DNA of 5,001 nucleotides, from contig HF990514.1 in the NCBI GenBank assembly GCA_000432135.1, positions 1,311 to 6,311 on the forward strand. The letters run 5' to 3'. Positions 1-4,999 of this stretch are shown piece after piece. The notes below the pieces were generated by a model that was given only the letters and a program-made list of their open reading frames with translations, did not search any database and was not told where the DNA came from. Numbering within the stretch: the stretch's first letter is position 1; every line of letters starts with the position of its first letter. Source of the DNA: Firmicutes bacterium CAG:124. GTDB lineage: Bacteria; Bacillota; Clostridia; Oscillospirales; Oscillospiraceae. Both the position numbers and the translations under genes were made by a program.

Positions 1-1782
1 GGCTGTGCCCAGCAGGATCTGAAGTGTGCTGACGACGGATTCCTTTGCGATAAAGCCGGTGATCAGCGCCGTCGCGCAGCGCCAGTCCGCGAAGCCCAGC
101 GGCGCAAATATGGGCGCGAGCCAGCGCCCGACCATTGCAAGCAGGCTCTGCTCGCTGCTCGTCACAACGTCCAGCCGGGTATCGAAGCTTTGCAGGAACC
201 AGATGACGATGGTTGCAAGGAAAATAACAGTAAAGGCGCGCTCGATAAAATCCTTCGCCTTGTCCCAGAGCAGAAGCGCGACGCTTTTTACGCTCGGCAG
301 CCGGTAATTCGGCAGCTCCATCACAAACGGGACCGGACGGCCCCGGAAGGCGGATTTGAGCACGAGCGCGGAGAGAATGCCGAACAGGATGCCGAGCACA
401 TACAGCCCGATCATCACAAGCGCTGCATACTTCGGGAAAAACGCCGCCGAGAAAAACGCGTAGATCGGAATTTTTGCCGAGCAGCTCATAAAGGGCGTGA
501 GCAGGATGGTCATGGTGCGGTCGCGCTCCGACGGGAGCGTCCGCGCCGCCATGACTGCCGGGACCGTGCAGCCGAAGCCGATGAGCATCGGCACGACGGA
601 CTTGCCGGACAGGCCGATGCGCCGCAGCAGCTTGTCCATCACGAACGCCACGCGCGCCATATAGCCGGTGTCTTCCAGAATAGACAGGAAGAAAAAGAGC
701 GTCACGATGATCGGCAGAAAGCTCAGAACCGCGCCGACGCCCTGAAAAATGCCGTCGATCACAAGGCTCTGCACGACGGGGTTCAGGTGATAGGCCGTCA
801 GCGCCCGATCGACCACGACGGTTAGCGCATCAATGCCGGAAGCCAGCAGATCGCTCAGTCCCTGCCCGATCACATGAAATGTCAGATAGAAAATCAGCAG
901 CATCACGCCGATGAAAATCGGGATGGCGGTATATTTTCCGGTCAGAATTTTGTCGGCACTGACCGAACGCAGACGCTCCTTGCTTTCGTGCGGCTTGACG
1001 ACGCAGGCTTTGACCAGCGCTTCAATGAACGTATAGCGCATATCCGCGATGGCCGCGTTGCGGTCAAGTCCGCGTTCCAACTCCATCTGGACGATGGAAT
1101 GCTCGATCAGCTCCTTTTCGTTCTGATCGAGGCGCAGCTGCTCCAGCACGGCTTCATCGCCGTCGATGACCCACGTCGCCGCGAAGCGGACGGAAAGCCC
1201 CGCGCGCTGCGCATGGTCCTCGATCTGGTGGCAGACGGCGTGGATGCAGCGGTGGACAGGTCCGGGGGCGCAGAAATCGACGACGGCGGGCAGGCGCTTG
1301 TCCTCCGCCGTGCGCACAGCCGCCTCGATCAGCGCCTCGACCCCGTCGCCGGAGGCCGCGCAGATGGGCACGACGGGAACGCCCAGCTGCTGCGAGAGCT
1401 TATCCGTGTCGATGCTGCCGCCGTTGCCGGTCAGCTCGTCCATCATGTTGAGCGCCAGCACCGTCGGCACGCGCAGCGTCAATAATTGGAGCGTCAGATA
1501 GAGATTGCGCTCTAAATTGGTCGCGTCGACAATATTGATGATGCCGTCCGGCTTGTTTTTCAGAATAAAATCGCGTGTGACGATCTCCTCCGCCGTGTAC
1601 GGGCGGAGCGAGTAAATGCCCGGCAGATCGACGACGGTGCAGTCCTTCTGCCCGCGCACCGGGCCGGATTTCTGGTCGACCGTCACGCCGGGGAAATTGC
1701 CGACGTGCTGGTTTGAACCGGTCAGTTGGTTAAAAAGCGTCGTTTTGCCGCAGTTCTGGTTGCCAGCCAGTGCGAAGATCAT
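1..1782 (-). CDS. feoB: Ferrous iron transport protein B (FeoB), partial: C-terminus beyond the left edge
   Basis: FeoB is the inner-membrane Fe(II) importer with a cytosolic N-terminal G-protein domain. Translating the minus strand from the ATG at 1782 gives 594 uninterrupted codons to base 1. Seen in order: P-loop GNQNCGKT (residues 7-14), switch motif VGNFPGVTVD (27-36), Walker B/G3 DLPG (52-55), G4 NMMD (112-115), a G5-like CAASGDG (141-147), a helical spacer, then hydrophobic segments from about residue 284. The Gate-type motifs are present: GCTVPA (404-409), MSCSAK (432-437) and GFIAKES (576-582), with the conserved cysteines C405 and C434. The start has an AGGAGGA site six bases upstream (1789-1795) and overlaps the feoA stop as ATGA, implying translational coupling. 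FeoB proteins of this class are usually about 650-720 residues, so roughly the last 60-130 are outside the window. No frameshift or missing key residue was seen. The identification is firm. Confidence 0.97.
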   Translation of the reverse strand, partial: MIFALAGNQNCGKTTLFNQLTGSNQHVGNFPGVTVDQKSGPVRGQKDCTVVDLPGIYSLRPYTAEEIVTRDFILKNKPDGIINIVDATNLERNLYLTLQLLTLRVPTVLALNMMDELTGNGGSIDTDKLSQQLGVPVVPICAASGDGVEALIEAAVRTAEDKRLPAVVDFCAPGPVHRCIHAVCHQIEDHAQRAGLSVRFAATWVIDGDEAVLEQLRLDQNEKELIEHSIVQMELERGLDRNAAIADMRYTFIEALVKACVVKPHESKERLRSVSADKILTGKYTAIPIFIGVMLLIFYLTFHVIGQGLSDLLASGIDALTVVVDRALTAYHLNPVVQSLVIDGIFQGVGAVLSFLPIIVTLFFFLSILEDTGYMARVAFVMDKLLRRIGLSGKSVVPMLIGFGCTVPAVMAARTLPSERDRTMTILLTPFMSCSAKIPIYAFFSAAFFPKYAALVMIGLYVLGILFGILSALVLKSAFRGRPVPFVMELPNYRLPSVKSVALLLWDKAKDFIERAFTVIFLATIVIWFLQSFDTRLDVVTSSEQSLLAMVGRWLAPIFAPLGFADWRCATALITGFIAKESVVSTLQILLGTA

Positions 1783-2009
1783 TCTGCGTCCTCCTCAATC
1801 GTGATGCTGCGCGCATCCTCCTTGCGCAGCGTGAGCGTATAGCCGCGCAGAAACAGCTCCATGGGGTCGCCCATGGGCGCAATTTTGCTGACATGCACGC
1901 GCGTATGCGGAATGAGGCCCATATCGAGCAGCCTGCACCGGAGGACCCCTTCGCCGCCGACTGCTGTAATCACGCCGGAATGTCCGACGGAAAGTTCGTC
2001 AAGCGTCAT
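1779..2009 (-). CDS. feoA: Ferrous iron transport accessory protein FeoA
   Basis: FeoA is a small cytosolic SH3-like (beta-barrel) protein required with FeoB for Fe(II) uptake; its exact role in the FeoB complex is still debated. The 76-residue product starts MTLDELSVG and carries the family signatures GGEGVLRCRLLDMGL, the KIAPMGDP loop and a C-terminal LRGYTLTLRKEDA strand, so it is full length. It is the first gene of the feoAB operon and its TGA overlaps the feoB ATG. Start choice: three in-frame ATGs exist (2030, 2018 and 2009). I prefer 2009 because FeoA proteins commonly begin MTLxxL and an AAAGGA site (2019-2024) lies nine bases upstream. The ATG at 2018 is possible, with GGAG (2025-2028) six bases upstream. 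The ATG at 2030 has no ribosome binding site and would give 83 residues. Function is firm; the start is moderately sure. Confidence 0.93.
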   Translation of the reverse strand: MTLDELSVGHSGVITAVGGEGVLRCRLLDMGLIPHTRVHVSKIAPMGDPMELFLRGYTLTLRKEDARSITIEEDAE

Positions 2010-2031
2010 AAATCGCATTCCTTTCTCCATT

Positions 2032-2044
2032 ACATTCTGAATGT
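2032..2044. promoter_or_regulatory. Second palindrome in the feoA leader
   Basis: ACATTCTGAATGT is a perfect 13-base palindrome with a single central base. It shares two bases with the TTAG-N6-CTAA palindrome and covers the predicted transcription start of feoAB. It could be a second operator site or part of a longer composite operator. It does not match a regulator motif that I recognise. Confidence 0.35.
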
Positions 2045-2058
2045 TAGGATAATCTAAC
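2043..2058. promoter_or_regulatory. Candidate metalloregulator operator (DtxR/MntR/IdeR-type palindrome)
   Basis: GTTAGGATAATCTAAC is a perfect inverted repeat with five-base arms (GTTAG/CTAAC) around six A/T-rich bases. It resembles half-sites of DtxR-family operators (consensus built on TTAGG...CCTAA) and does not look like a classical Fur box. It covers the putative feoA -10. DtxR-family repressors bound to Fe(II) or Mn(II) control feo genes in several Gram-positive bacteria, so iron-dependent repression is a reasonable inference. The regulator gene is not in the window. Confidence 0.5.
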
Positions 2059-2074
2059 TTTCAAGAAAATGCAA
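2046..2074 (-). promoter_or_regulatory. Candidate sigma-A promoter of feoAB
   Basis: On the minus strand, TTGCAT (2069-2074) is followed after 17 bases by TATCCT (2046-2051). The -35 matches TTGACA at three of six positions and the -10 matches TATAAT at four of six, so the call rests on spacing and location. The predicted start of transcription is near 2039, about 30 bases before the feoA ATG. The -10 lies wholly inside the TTAG-N6-CTAA palindrome (2043-2058), which is the geometry expected for a repressed promoter. Confidence 0.5.
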
Positions 2075-2095
2075 GAAAAACCGTTCGGATGCGAC

Positions 2096-2105
2096 AAAAA
2101 TTTTT
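2096..2105. other. A5T5 tract in the divergent intergenic region
   Basis: AAAAATTTTT lies about 60 bases upstream of both predicted transcription starts (feoAB near 2039 and the CBS gene near 2167). It is flanked by GAC and GTC in an imperfect inverted repeat. A-tracts of this kind bend DNA and can act as UP-like elements. That role is inference; the tract itself is plain in an otherwise GC-rich window. Confidence 0.35.
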
Positions 2106-2151
2106 CTGTCCGCGCAGTTTACAAAATCGTCACGCCCTCGGCCGCCCGGTA

Positions 2152-2160
2152 TGCTATGAT
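2152..2160 (+). promoter_or_regulatory. Extended -10 promoter of the CBS-domain gene
   Basis: TGCTATGAT fits the extended -10 pattern TGnTATAAT with five of six matches in the hexamer. No good -35 lies 16-18 bases upstream, which extended -10 promoters tolerate. Transcription would start near 2167, giving a leader of about 20 bases with an AAGGAGG ribosome binding site at 2174-2180. An overlapping alternative is TCGTCA (2127-2132), 17 bases, TATGCT (2150-2155). Confidence 0.5.
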
Positions 2161-2187
2161 ATACTACAGATATAAGGAGGCCGACGC

Positions 2188-2598
2188 ATGAATATTCTCT
2201 TTTTCCTGACGCCGAAGGCGATGTGCGCCTATATAGAGTCCGACGACACGCTGCGGCAGGCGATGGAACGGATGGAGCATTCCGGCTATGCGGCACTGCC
2301 CGTACTGGACAAGAGCGGGAAATACTGCGGCGTTGTTACCGAGGGCGACCTGCTCTGGACGCTCAAGCGCCTGTGCGTGATGGACTTGCGCCAGACCGAG
2401 GAGCATTCCATTTCCGAGATCGAGCACCGCCGCACCGTGCAGCCTGTGCGGGTCGACACGCGCGTGGAGGATCTGATCTCCGTCGCCGCCGAGCAGAACT
2501 TCGTCCCCGTGATCGACGACAAGGGCGATTTCATCGGCATCGTCACCCGCAGCCGCATTCTCCGGTATTACTTACAGACGAATTTCCCGCACGAATAA
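2188..2598 (+). CDS. Stand-alone CBS-pair (Bateman) domain protein
   Basis: The 136-residue soluble protein consists almost only of two CBS motifs, which together form a Bateman module that usually binds adenine nucleotides. CBS1 spans about residues 8-60, with GYAALPV (33-39) and GVVTEGD (48-54); the T51/D54 pair fits the usual ribose/phosphate-binding T/S-x-x-D motif. CBS2 spans about 77-130, with NFVPVID (104-110) and GIVTRSR (117-123), where the aspartate is replaced by R123. Size and layout resemble the CbpB/YkuL family, whose members bind c-di-AMP in Firmicutes, but I cannot confirm that assignment. The start is well supported by AAGGAGG seven bases upstream and an extended -10 promoter. 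It is divergent from feoAB and is followed at 63 bases by the LytM gene with no terminator between, so the two are probably co-transcribed. The fold is firm; the ligand and target are unknown. Confidence 0.88.
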   Translation: MNILFFLTPKAMCAYIESDDTLRQAMERMEHSGYAALPVLDKSGKYCGVVTEGDLLWTLKRLCVMDLRQTEEHSISEIEHRRTVQPVRVDTRVEDLISVAAEQNFVPVIDDKGDFIGIVTRSRILRYYLQTNFPHE

Positions 2599-2602
2599 TT
2601 TT

Positions 2603-2654
2603 CCTCCGCTGGTTTAATCCTCCGTTTTTTGGCACATACTTAGCCTCGGAGGTG
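2603..2654 (+). promoter_or_regulatory. Leader of the LytM gene: SD with two upstream complementary hexamers
   Basis: The ribosome binding site GGAGGTG (2648-2654) stands seven bases before the ATG at 2662. The hexamer CCTCCG occurs twice upstream (2603-2608 and 2619-2624), and each copy is an exact complement of CGGAGG (2647-2652) in the SD. Either could pair with it and hide the SD in the transcript. The helices are only six base pairs and do not extend, so this is a possibility rather than a demonstrated switch. Confidence 0.3.
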
Positions 2655-2661
2655 CAAAATC

Positions 2662-3369
2662 ATGCAAACAAACGAAAATCATCCGAACCGGAAGCGGATC
2701 CGGAGCTTTTTCCGTGAAAAGGGCTACTACATCGTTCTGGCGCTGTGCGTATGCGCGGTAGGCGTTTCGGGCTGGCTGTTCGTGTCCGGCGCCATCGCCG
2801 AGAAGAAAGCACTGCGGCAGGAGACGATGTCCATTGCCACCAGCGCGGAAGAACCGGCCAAAAATCCGTCCGCCGAACAGAAGCCGGCCCCGACCGCCGC
2901 TGCGGAGGAGGAAACGGCTCCGGCTGCTGCCATGACGGACGAGTCCGTCCGCGAGGCGGCGAAGAACGTGCGCGTCTGGCCCGTTTCCGGCAGCACGCAG
3001 GCCGCCTACAGCGTCGACGCGCTGCAGTATAACGCCACGACGCAGGACTGGCGGACGCACGCGGGCGTCGATCTGGCCGCGTCGGTCGGAACGCCGGTCA
3101 AGGCCGCGGGTTCCGGCGTCGTGACGGCGGTTTATGACGATGAATTCCTCGGCACGACCGTCGTCATCAACCACCCGGACGGCCACGTCTCGCAGTATTC
3201 CAATCTCGCCGTCATGCCGTCCGTCTCGGCGGGCGACAGCGTAGAGGCCGGGCAGACCATCGGCGCCGTCGGCGAAACGGCTCTGCTCGAAATTGCGGAC
3301 GAACCGCATCTGCACTTTGCCGTCTATGCCAACGGCGACACCATCGACCCGGCAGAATTCATCCGATAA
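2662..3369 (+). CDS. Membrane-anchored LytM/M23 domain protein, SpoIIQ-like
   Basis: The 235-residue protein has a basic cytosolic N-terminus (about 1-20), one membrane helix (about 22-44), a low-complexity linker rich in Ala, Glu, Pro and Thr (about 57-92), and a C-terminal LytM/M23 domain (about 103-235). M23 enzymes are zinc endopeptidases that cut peptidoglycan cross-links. The zinc-site motif HxxxD (H133, D137) and the HxH motif (H216-L-H218) are present, but the usual YxHL segment reads YSNL (179-182), so the second catalytic histidine is Asn. The small size, single N-terminal anchor, WPVSG entry and TQDWRTHAGVD and DEPHLHF segments resemble clostridial SpoIIQ, the forespore half of the SpoIIQ-SpoIIIAH channel. 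I infer a scaffold or SpoIIQ role, with a general cell-wall M23 protein as the alternative. No other sporulation gene is visible. GGAGGTG seven bases upstream supports the start, and a terminator follows at 3381. Confidence 0.88.
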   Translation: MQTNENHPNRKRIRSFFREKGYYIVLALCVCAVGVSGWLFVSGAIAEKKALRQETMSIATSAEEPAKNPSAEQKPAPTAAAEEETAPAAAMTDESVREAAKNVRVWPVSGSTQAAYSVDALQYNATTQDWRTHAGVDLAASVGTPVKAAGSGVVTAVYDDEFLGTTVVINHPDGHVSQYSNLAVMPSVSAGDSVEAGQTIGAVGETALLEIADEPHLHFAVYANGDTIDPAEFIR

Positions 3370-3380
3370 ACGCAGACAAG

Positions 3381-3411
3381 CGCCGCAGCAGCCGCTGCGG
3401 CGTATTTCTTT
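3381..3411 (+). terminator. Intrinsic terminator after the CBS-LytM unit
   Basis: CGCCGCAGC (3381-3389) and GCTGCGGCG (3394-3402) form a perfect nine-base-pair GC-rich stem with an AGCC loop. The U-rich run TATTTCTTT (3403-3411) follows directly. It lies 11 bases after the LytM stop codon, so it closes the CBS-LytM transcript and separates it from the sigma-factor unit. Confidence 0.88.
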
Positions 3412-3413
3412 GC

Positions 3414-3426
3414 AACAGATTCTGTT
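3414..3426. promoter_or_regulatory. Palindrome upstream of the sigma-factor gene
   Basis: AACAGATTCTGTT has perfect six-base arms around one central base. It lies just after the terminator and 11-23 bases upstream of the A/T-rich hexamer TATATA (3437-3442), where a -35 region would be. A one-base centre suits a dimeric DNA-binding protein rather than an RNA hairpin. No specific regulator is recognised. Confidence 0.3.
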
Positions 3427-3444
3427 TTTCTGCGACTATATAGG

Positions 3445-3456
3445 TGAGACGTCTCA
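3445..3456. promoter_or_regulatory. 12-base perfect palindrome in the sigma-factor leader
   Basis: TGAGACGTCTCA is a perfect palindrome starting two bases after the only -10-like hexamer in this gap (TATATA, 3437-3442) and ending 22 bases before the sigma ATG. An operator at or just after the transcription start is the simplest reading. A perfect 12-mer is expected about once in 5 kb by chance, so its weight comes from position only. No convincing -35 accompanies TATATA. Confidence 0.3.
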
Positions 3457-3471
3457 AAGGAACAAAACGAC

Positions 3472-3478
3472 AGGAGGG
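3472..3478 (+). promoter_or_regulatory. Strong SD abutting the sigma-factor start codon
   Basis: AGGAGGG ends directly against the ATG at 3479, leaving zero to one base of spacing instead of the usual five to nine. No other plausible in-frame start exists nearby: the next upstream candidate is a TTG near 3409 with no ribosome binding site. The site therefore points to ATG 3479 but with poor geometry. An out-of-frame ATG at 3489 sits at normal spacing. Confidence 0.5.
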
Positions 3479-4051
3479 ATGGATACGGATGACAAGACCA
3501 TTCTGCGGCGGCTGAAGCGGGGCGACGCGGCGGCGCTGGAGGCCGCCGTGCGGCAGTACAGCGGATATGTATCGGCTGTGATCGGCAATCAGCTTGGCCC
3601 GTGCGCTGCCGCAGAAGACATTGAAGAACTGGCCTCCGATGTGTTTGTCGCGCTGTGGCGCGCACCGCAGCCGCTTCGGACGGAGCATCTGCGCGGCTGG
3701 CTGGGCAAGGTCGCGCGCAACCAGGCGATCAGCTTTTTGCGCAGGCAGCACATGCAGCTCATCCGGGACGAGGACTGCATCCTCGTCGACGACCGCGACG
3801 CGCAGAAGCTGCTGGAGGCGAAGGAGCGCAGCGCGCTTTTAAACGCAGCGCTGGCAGCGCTCAAGCCGGAGGACCGGGAAATTTTTCTGCGCCGGTATTA
3901 CTACAACCAGACAGCCGGACAGATCGCGGAGGCGCTGCATATGAACCCCAGCACGGTCCGCAGCCGCCTTTTGCGCGGACGGCAGGCGCTGAGGACGGAA
4001 TTACAGAAAGGAGACGTGCAGATTGAAGATCTCTGTGCAGAGCCTGTTTGA
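3479..4051 (+). CDS. ECF-type RNA polymerase sigma factor (sigma-70 family)
   Basis: This 190-residue protein has the two-domain plan of an extracytoplasmic-function sigma factor, which directs RNA polymerase to a small regulon when released from its membrane partner. Sigma2 covers about residues 9-90: the region 2.1-2.2 core reads AEDIEELASDVFVALW (45-60), and the region 2.3-2.4 segment LRGWLGKVARNQAISFLRR (71-89) fits the family pattern WLxxIARNxxxDxLRR. A linker follows (about 91-117), then sigma4 (about 118-173) with the HTH in NQTAGQIAEALHMNPSTVRS (143-162). There is no region 1.1 or 3 and no C-terminal extension. The frame is open far upstream, but homology begins just after ATG 3479 and an AGGAGGG abuts that codon. 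The last 29 bases overlap the next gene, the usual arrangement for a sigma and its cognate regulator. The promoters it recognises cannot be read from this window. Confidence 0.92.
   Translation: MDTDDKTILRRLKRGDAAALEAAVRQYSGYVSAVIGNQLGPCAAAEDIEELASDVFVALWRAPQPLRTEHLRGWLGKVARNQAISFLRRQHMQLIRDEDCILVDDRDAQKLLEAKERSALLNAALAALKPEDREIFLRRYYYNQTAGQIAEALHMNPSTVRSRLLRGRQALRTELQKGDVQIEDLCAEPV
4007..4013 (+). promoter_or_regulatory. RBS that sets the TTG start of the membrane protein gene
   Basis: AAAGGAG lies inside the 3' end of the sigma-factor gene, nine bases before TTG 4023. It supports this non-ATG start and implies translational coupling to sigma synthesis. The GTG at 4016 is out of frame, and the in-frame GTG at 4035 is too far from the site. 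Confidence 0.6.
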
Positions 4052-4895
4052 GGATTATGAGGAAAACGCCGTTTCGCTGAGCCGGGACGCGGACGCGGAG
4101 CGGATTTTGGAAAAAACAAAGGCCAAGCTGCCGGGGCTGAAAAAGCGGCGGCCGGTCGGCCTTGTGCTGATCGCAGCGGCGGCCGTCGCCGTTTTGTGCG
4201 GCGCGGCGGCGATCGTGCATTACGCGTCGGTCCGGGACGGTGCGGGAAGCTACATCATGCCGGACACGCTCCGCTATGACGAGGAAAACAAAAAGACGAT
4301 TCTGGTGGACACGCCGTTTGAGTGGAACAACCCCATCAGCTTCGATACCGAGGGCCGGACAAAGGGAAAGGTCTGCGGTATGCGGCTCGGTTGGCTGCCG
4401 GAGGGCTGGGGCACGGGCTACACCCAGACGGCCTATGACGTGATCGCCCAGCGGGACGCCGAACAGGCGCAGAGTCTGCCGCAGGACGAGCGGGAGCTGG
4501 TGGTCTATACCTACGACCTCTTTGCCGTGCAGGACGTGCGGAAGGACTACAGCGTGCAGTGTATGTCCGCCAACACGGTCGCCGGGTGCGACTTCCTCTG
4601 CGGCGGTACGCGGACGGAGATCACAAAGCAGGGGACGATCGGCCCCTACGACGCGTCGTGGGTCGAGACGCACTGGCAGCACGCAAGTCCGGGCTCCGAC
4701 GCGCCGGAGGAGTGGACCACGCAGATGCTTCTGCTGTACGACCCGGAGAAGCTCTGCGTCGTCATTATCAGCGCCGGCTGGGACGATGCGGAACGGATCG
4801 CGGCGAATCTGGAGATTGTGGAGACCTCCGTTGACGCCCCGCAGCCCGATCTGACGAACGGCAGAGGGTTCCGCTGGATCGGCGGCGTCGGATAG
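4023..4895 (+). CDS. Single-pass membrane protein, probable anti-sigma or sensor partner of the ECF sigma factor
   Basis: The 290-residue product has an acidic, helical cytosolic segment (about 1-36, ending DADAERILEKTKAKL), a basic stop (KKRR, 40-43), one membrane helix (about 45-67) and a 220-residue extracytoplasmic domain. This topology and the 29-base overlap with the sigma gene fit a membrane anti-sigma factor whose short N-terminus holds the sigma. No HxxxCxxC zinc anti-sigma motif is present. The outer domain has an LGWLPEGW segment (122-129) and a C-terminal strand-helix pattern (VVIISAGWDDAERIAANLEIVE) resembling the DUF4367-type domains found on clostridial anti-sigma-like proteins; this is recall, not a search. 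Cysteines at 118, 180, 189, 193 and 245 lie outside the membrane. The start is TTG 4023, set by AAAGGAG at 4007-4013. A two-tier terminator follows the stop by two bases. The anti-sigma role is inferred from topology and position. Confidence 0.82.
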   Translation: MKISVQSLFEDYEENAVSLSRDADAERILEKTKAKLPGLKKRRPVGLVLIAAAAVAVLCGAAAIVHYASVRDGAGSYIMPDTLRYDEENKKTILVDTPFEWNNPISFDTEGRTKGKVCGMRLGWLPEGWGTGYTQTAYDVIAQRDAEQAQSLPQDERELVVYTYDLFAVQDVRKDYSVQCMSANTVAGCDFLCGGTRTEITKQGTIGPYDASWVETHWQHASPGSDAPEEWTTQMLLLYDPEKLCVVIISAGWDDAERIAANLEIVETSVDAPQPDLTNGRGFRWIGGVG

Positions 4896-4897
4896 TC

Positions 4898-4972
4898 GGA
4901 AACGGCCTTGCCGGAACGAGGCCCCGCTGTTTGCGGAGCCTCTTATCCTCTAAGGCCGTTTCCTCCTTTTTT
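4898..4972 (+). terminator. Two-tier intrinsic terminator after the sigma/membrane-protein operon
   Basis: An outer perfect 12-base-pair stem joins GGAAACGGCCTT (4898-4909) to AAGGCCGTTTCC (4952-4963). Inside it sits a second hairpin: GAGGC (4918-4922) with GCCTC (4938-4942), one C-A mismatch, CCGC (4924-4927) with GCGG (4933-4936), and a TGTTT loop. A run of six T (4967-4972) follows three bases after the outer stem. It begins two bases past the stop codon. There is no T-run on the other strand, so it should work in the plus direction only. Confidence 0.85.
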
Positions 4973-4977
4973 CCCGT

Positions 4978-4999
4978 CGAACCGCTGATGCTGGGTTCG
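4978..4999. repeat. Short inverted repeat at the right edge
   Basis: CGAACC (4978-4983) and GGTTCG (4994-4999) are perfect six-base arms around ten bases. The structure lies immediately after the operon terminator and is cut close by the window end. It may belong to the next transcription unit. No gene is visible in the last 29 bases. Confidence 0.25.

Noticed and set aside
190..1485. Long plus-strand open frames of 211 and 203 codons (190-825 and 874-1485), and smaller ones at 26-307, 1166-1501, 1616-1804 and 1770-2057.
   Set aside because: They lie antisense to feoB and feoA, show low-complexity Arg/His/Asp/Gln-rich composition typical of GC-rich shadow frames, and have no recognisable domain. 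The minus-strand reading gives a complete FeoB pattern.
1741..1764. FeoB P-loop reads GNQNCGKT rather than GNPNSGKT as in E. coli.
   Set aside because: From memory this variant is common in clostridial FeoB proteins and keeps the GxxxxGKT core, so it is not an anomaly.
2619..2630. CCTCCG followed by six T after the CBS gene, as a possible terminator.
   Set aside because: No GC-rich hairpin ends at the T-run; the upstream bases form no stem of useful length.
2614..3315. Minus-strand open frame of 233 codons across the LytM gene.
   Set aside because: Arg/Gly-rich shadow of the plus-strand LytM gene, with no recognisable domain; the plus strand has HxxxD and HxH motifs and a good ribosome binding site.
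3293..3478. Extending the sigma-factor gene upstream to 3293, giving 252 residues.
   Set aside because: The extension would overlap the end of the LytM gene and run through the terminator at 3381-3411. It has no ECF homology, and the sigma2 domain begins just after ATG 3479.
3861..4682. Minus-strand open frame of 273 codons across the sigma and membrane-protein genes.
   Set aside because: Antisense to two well-supported overlapping genes, with no domain recognised.
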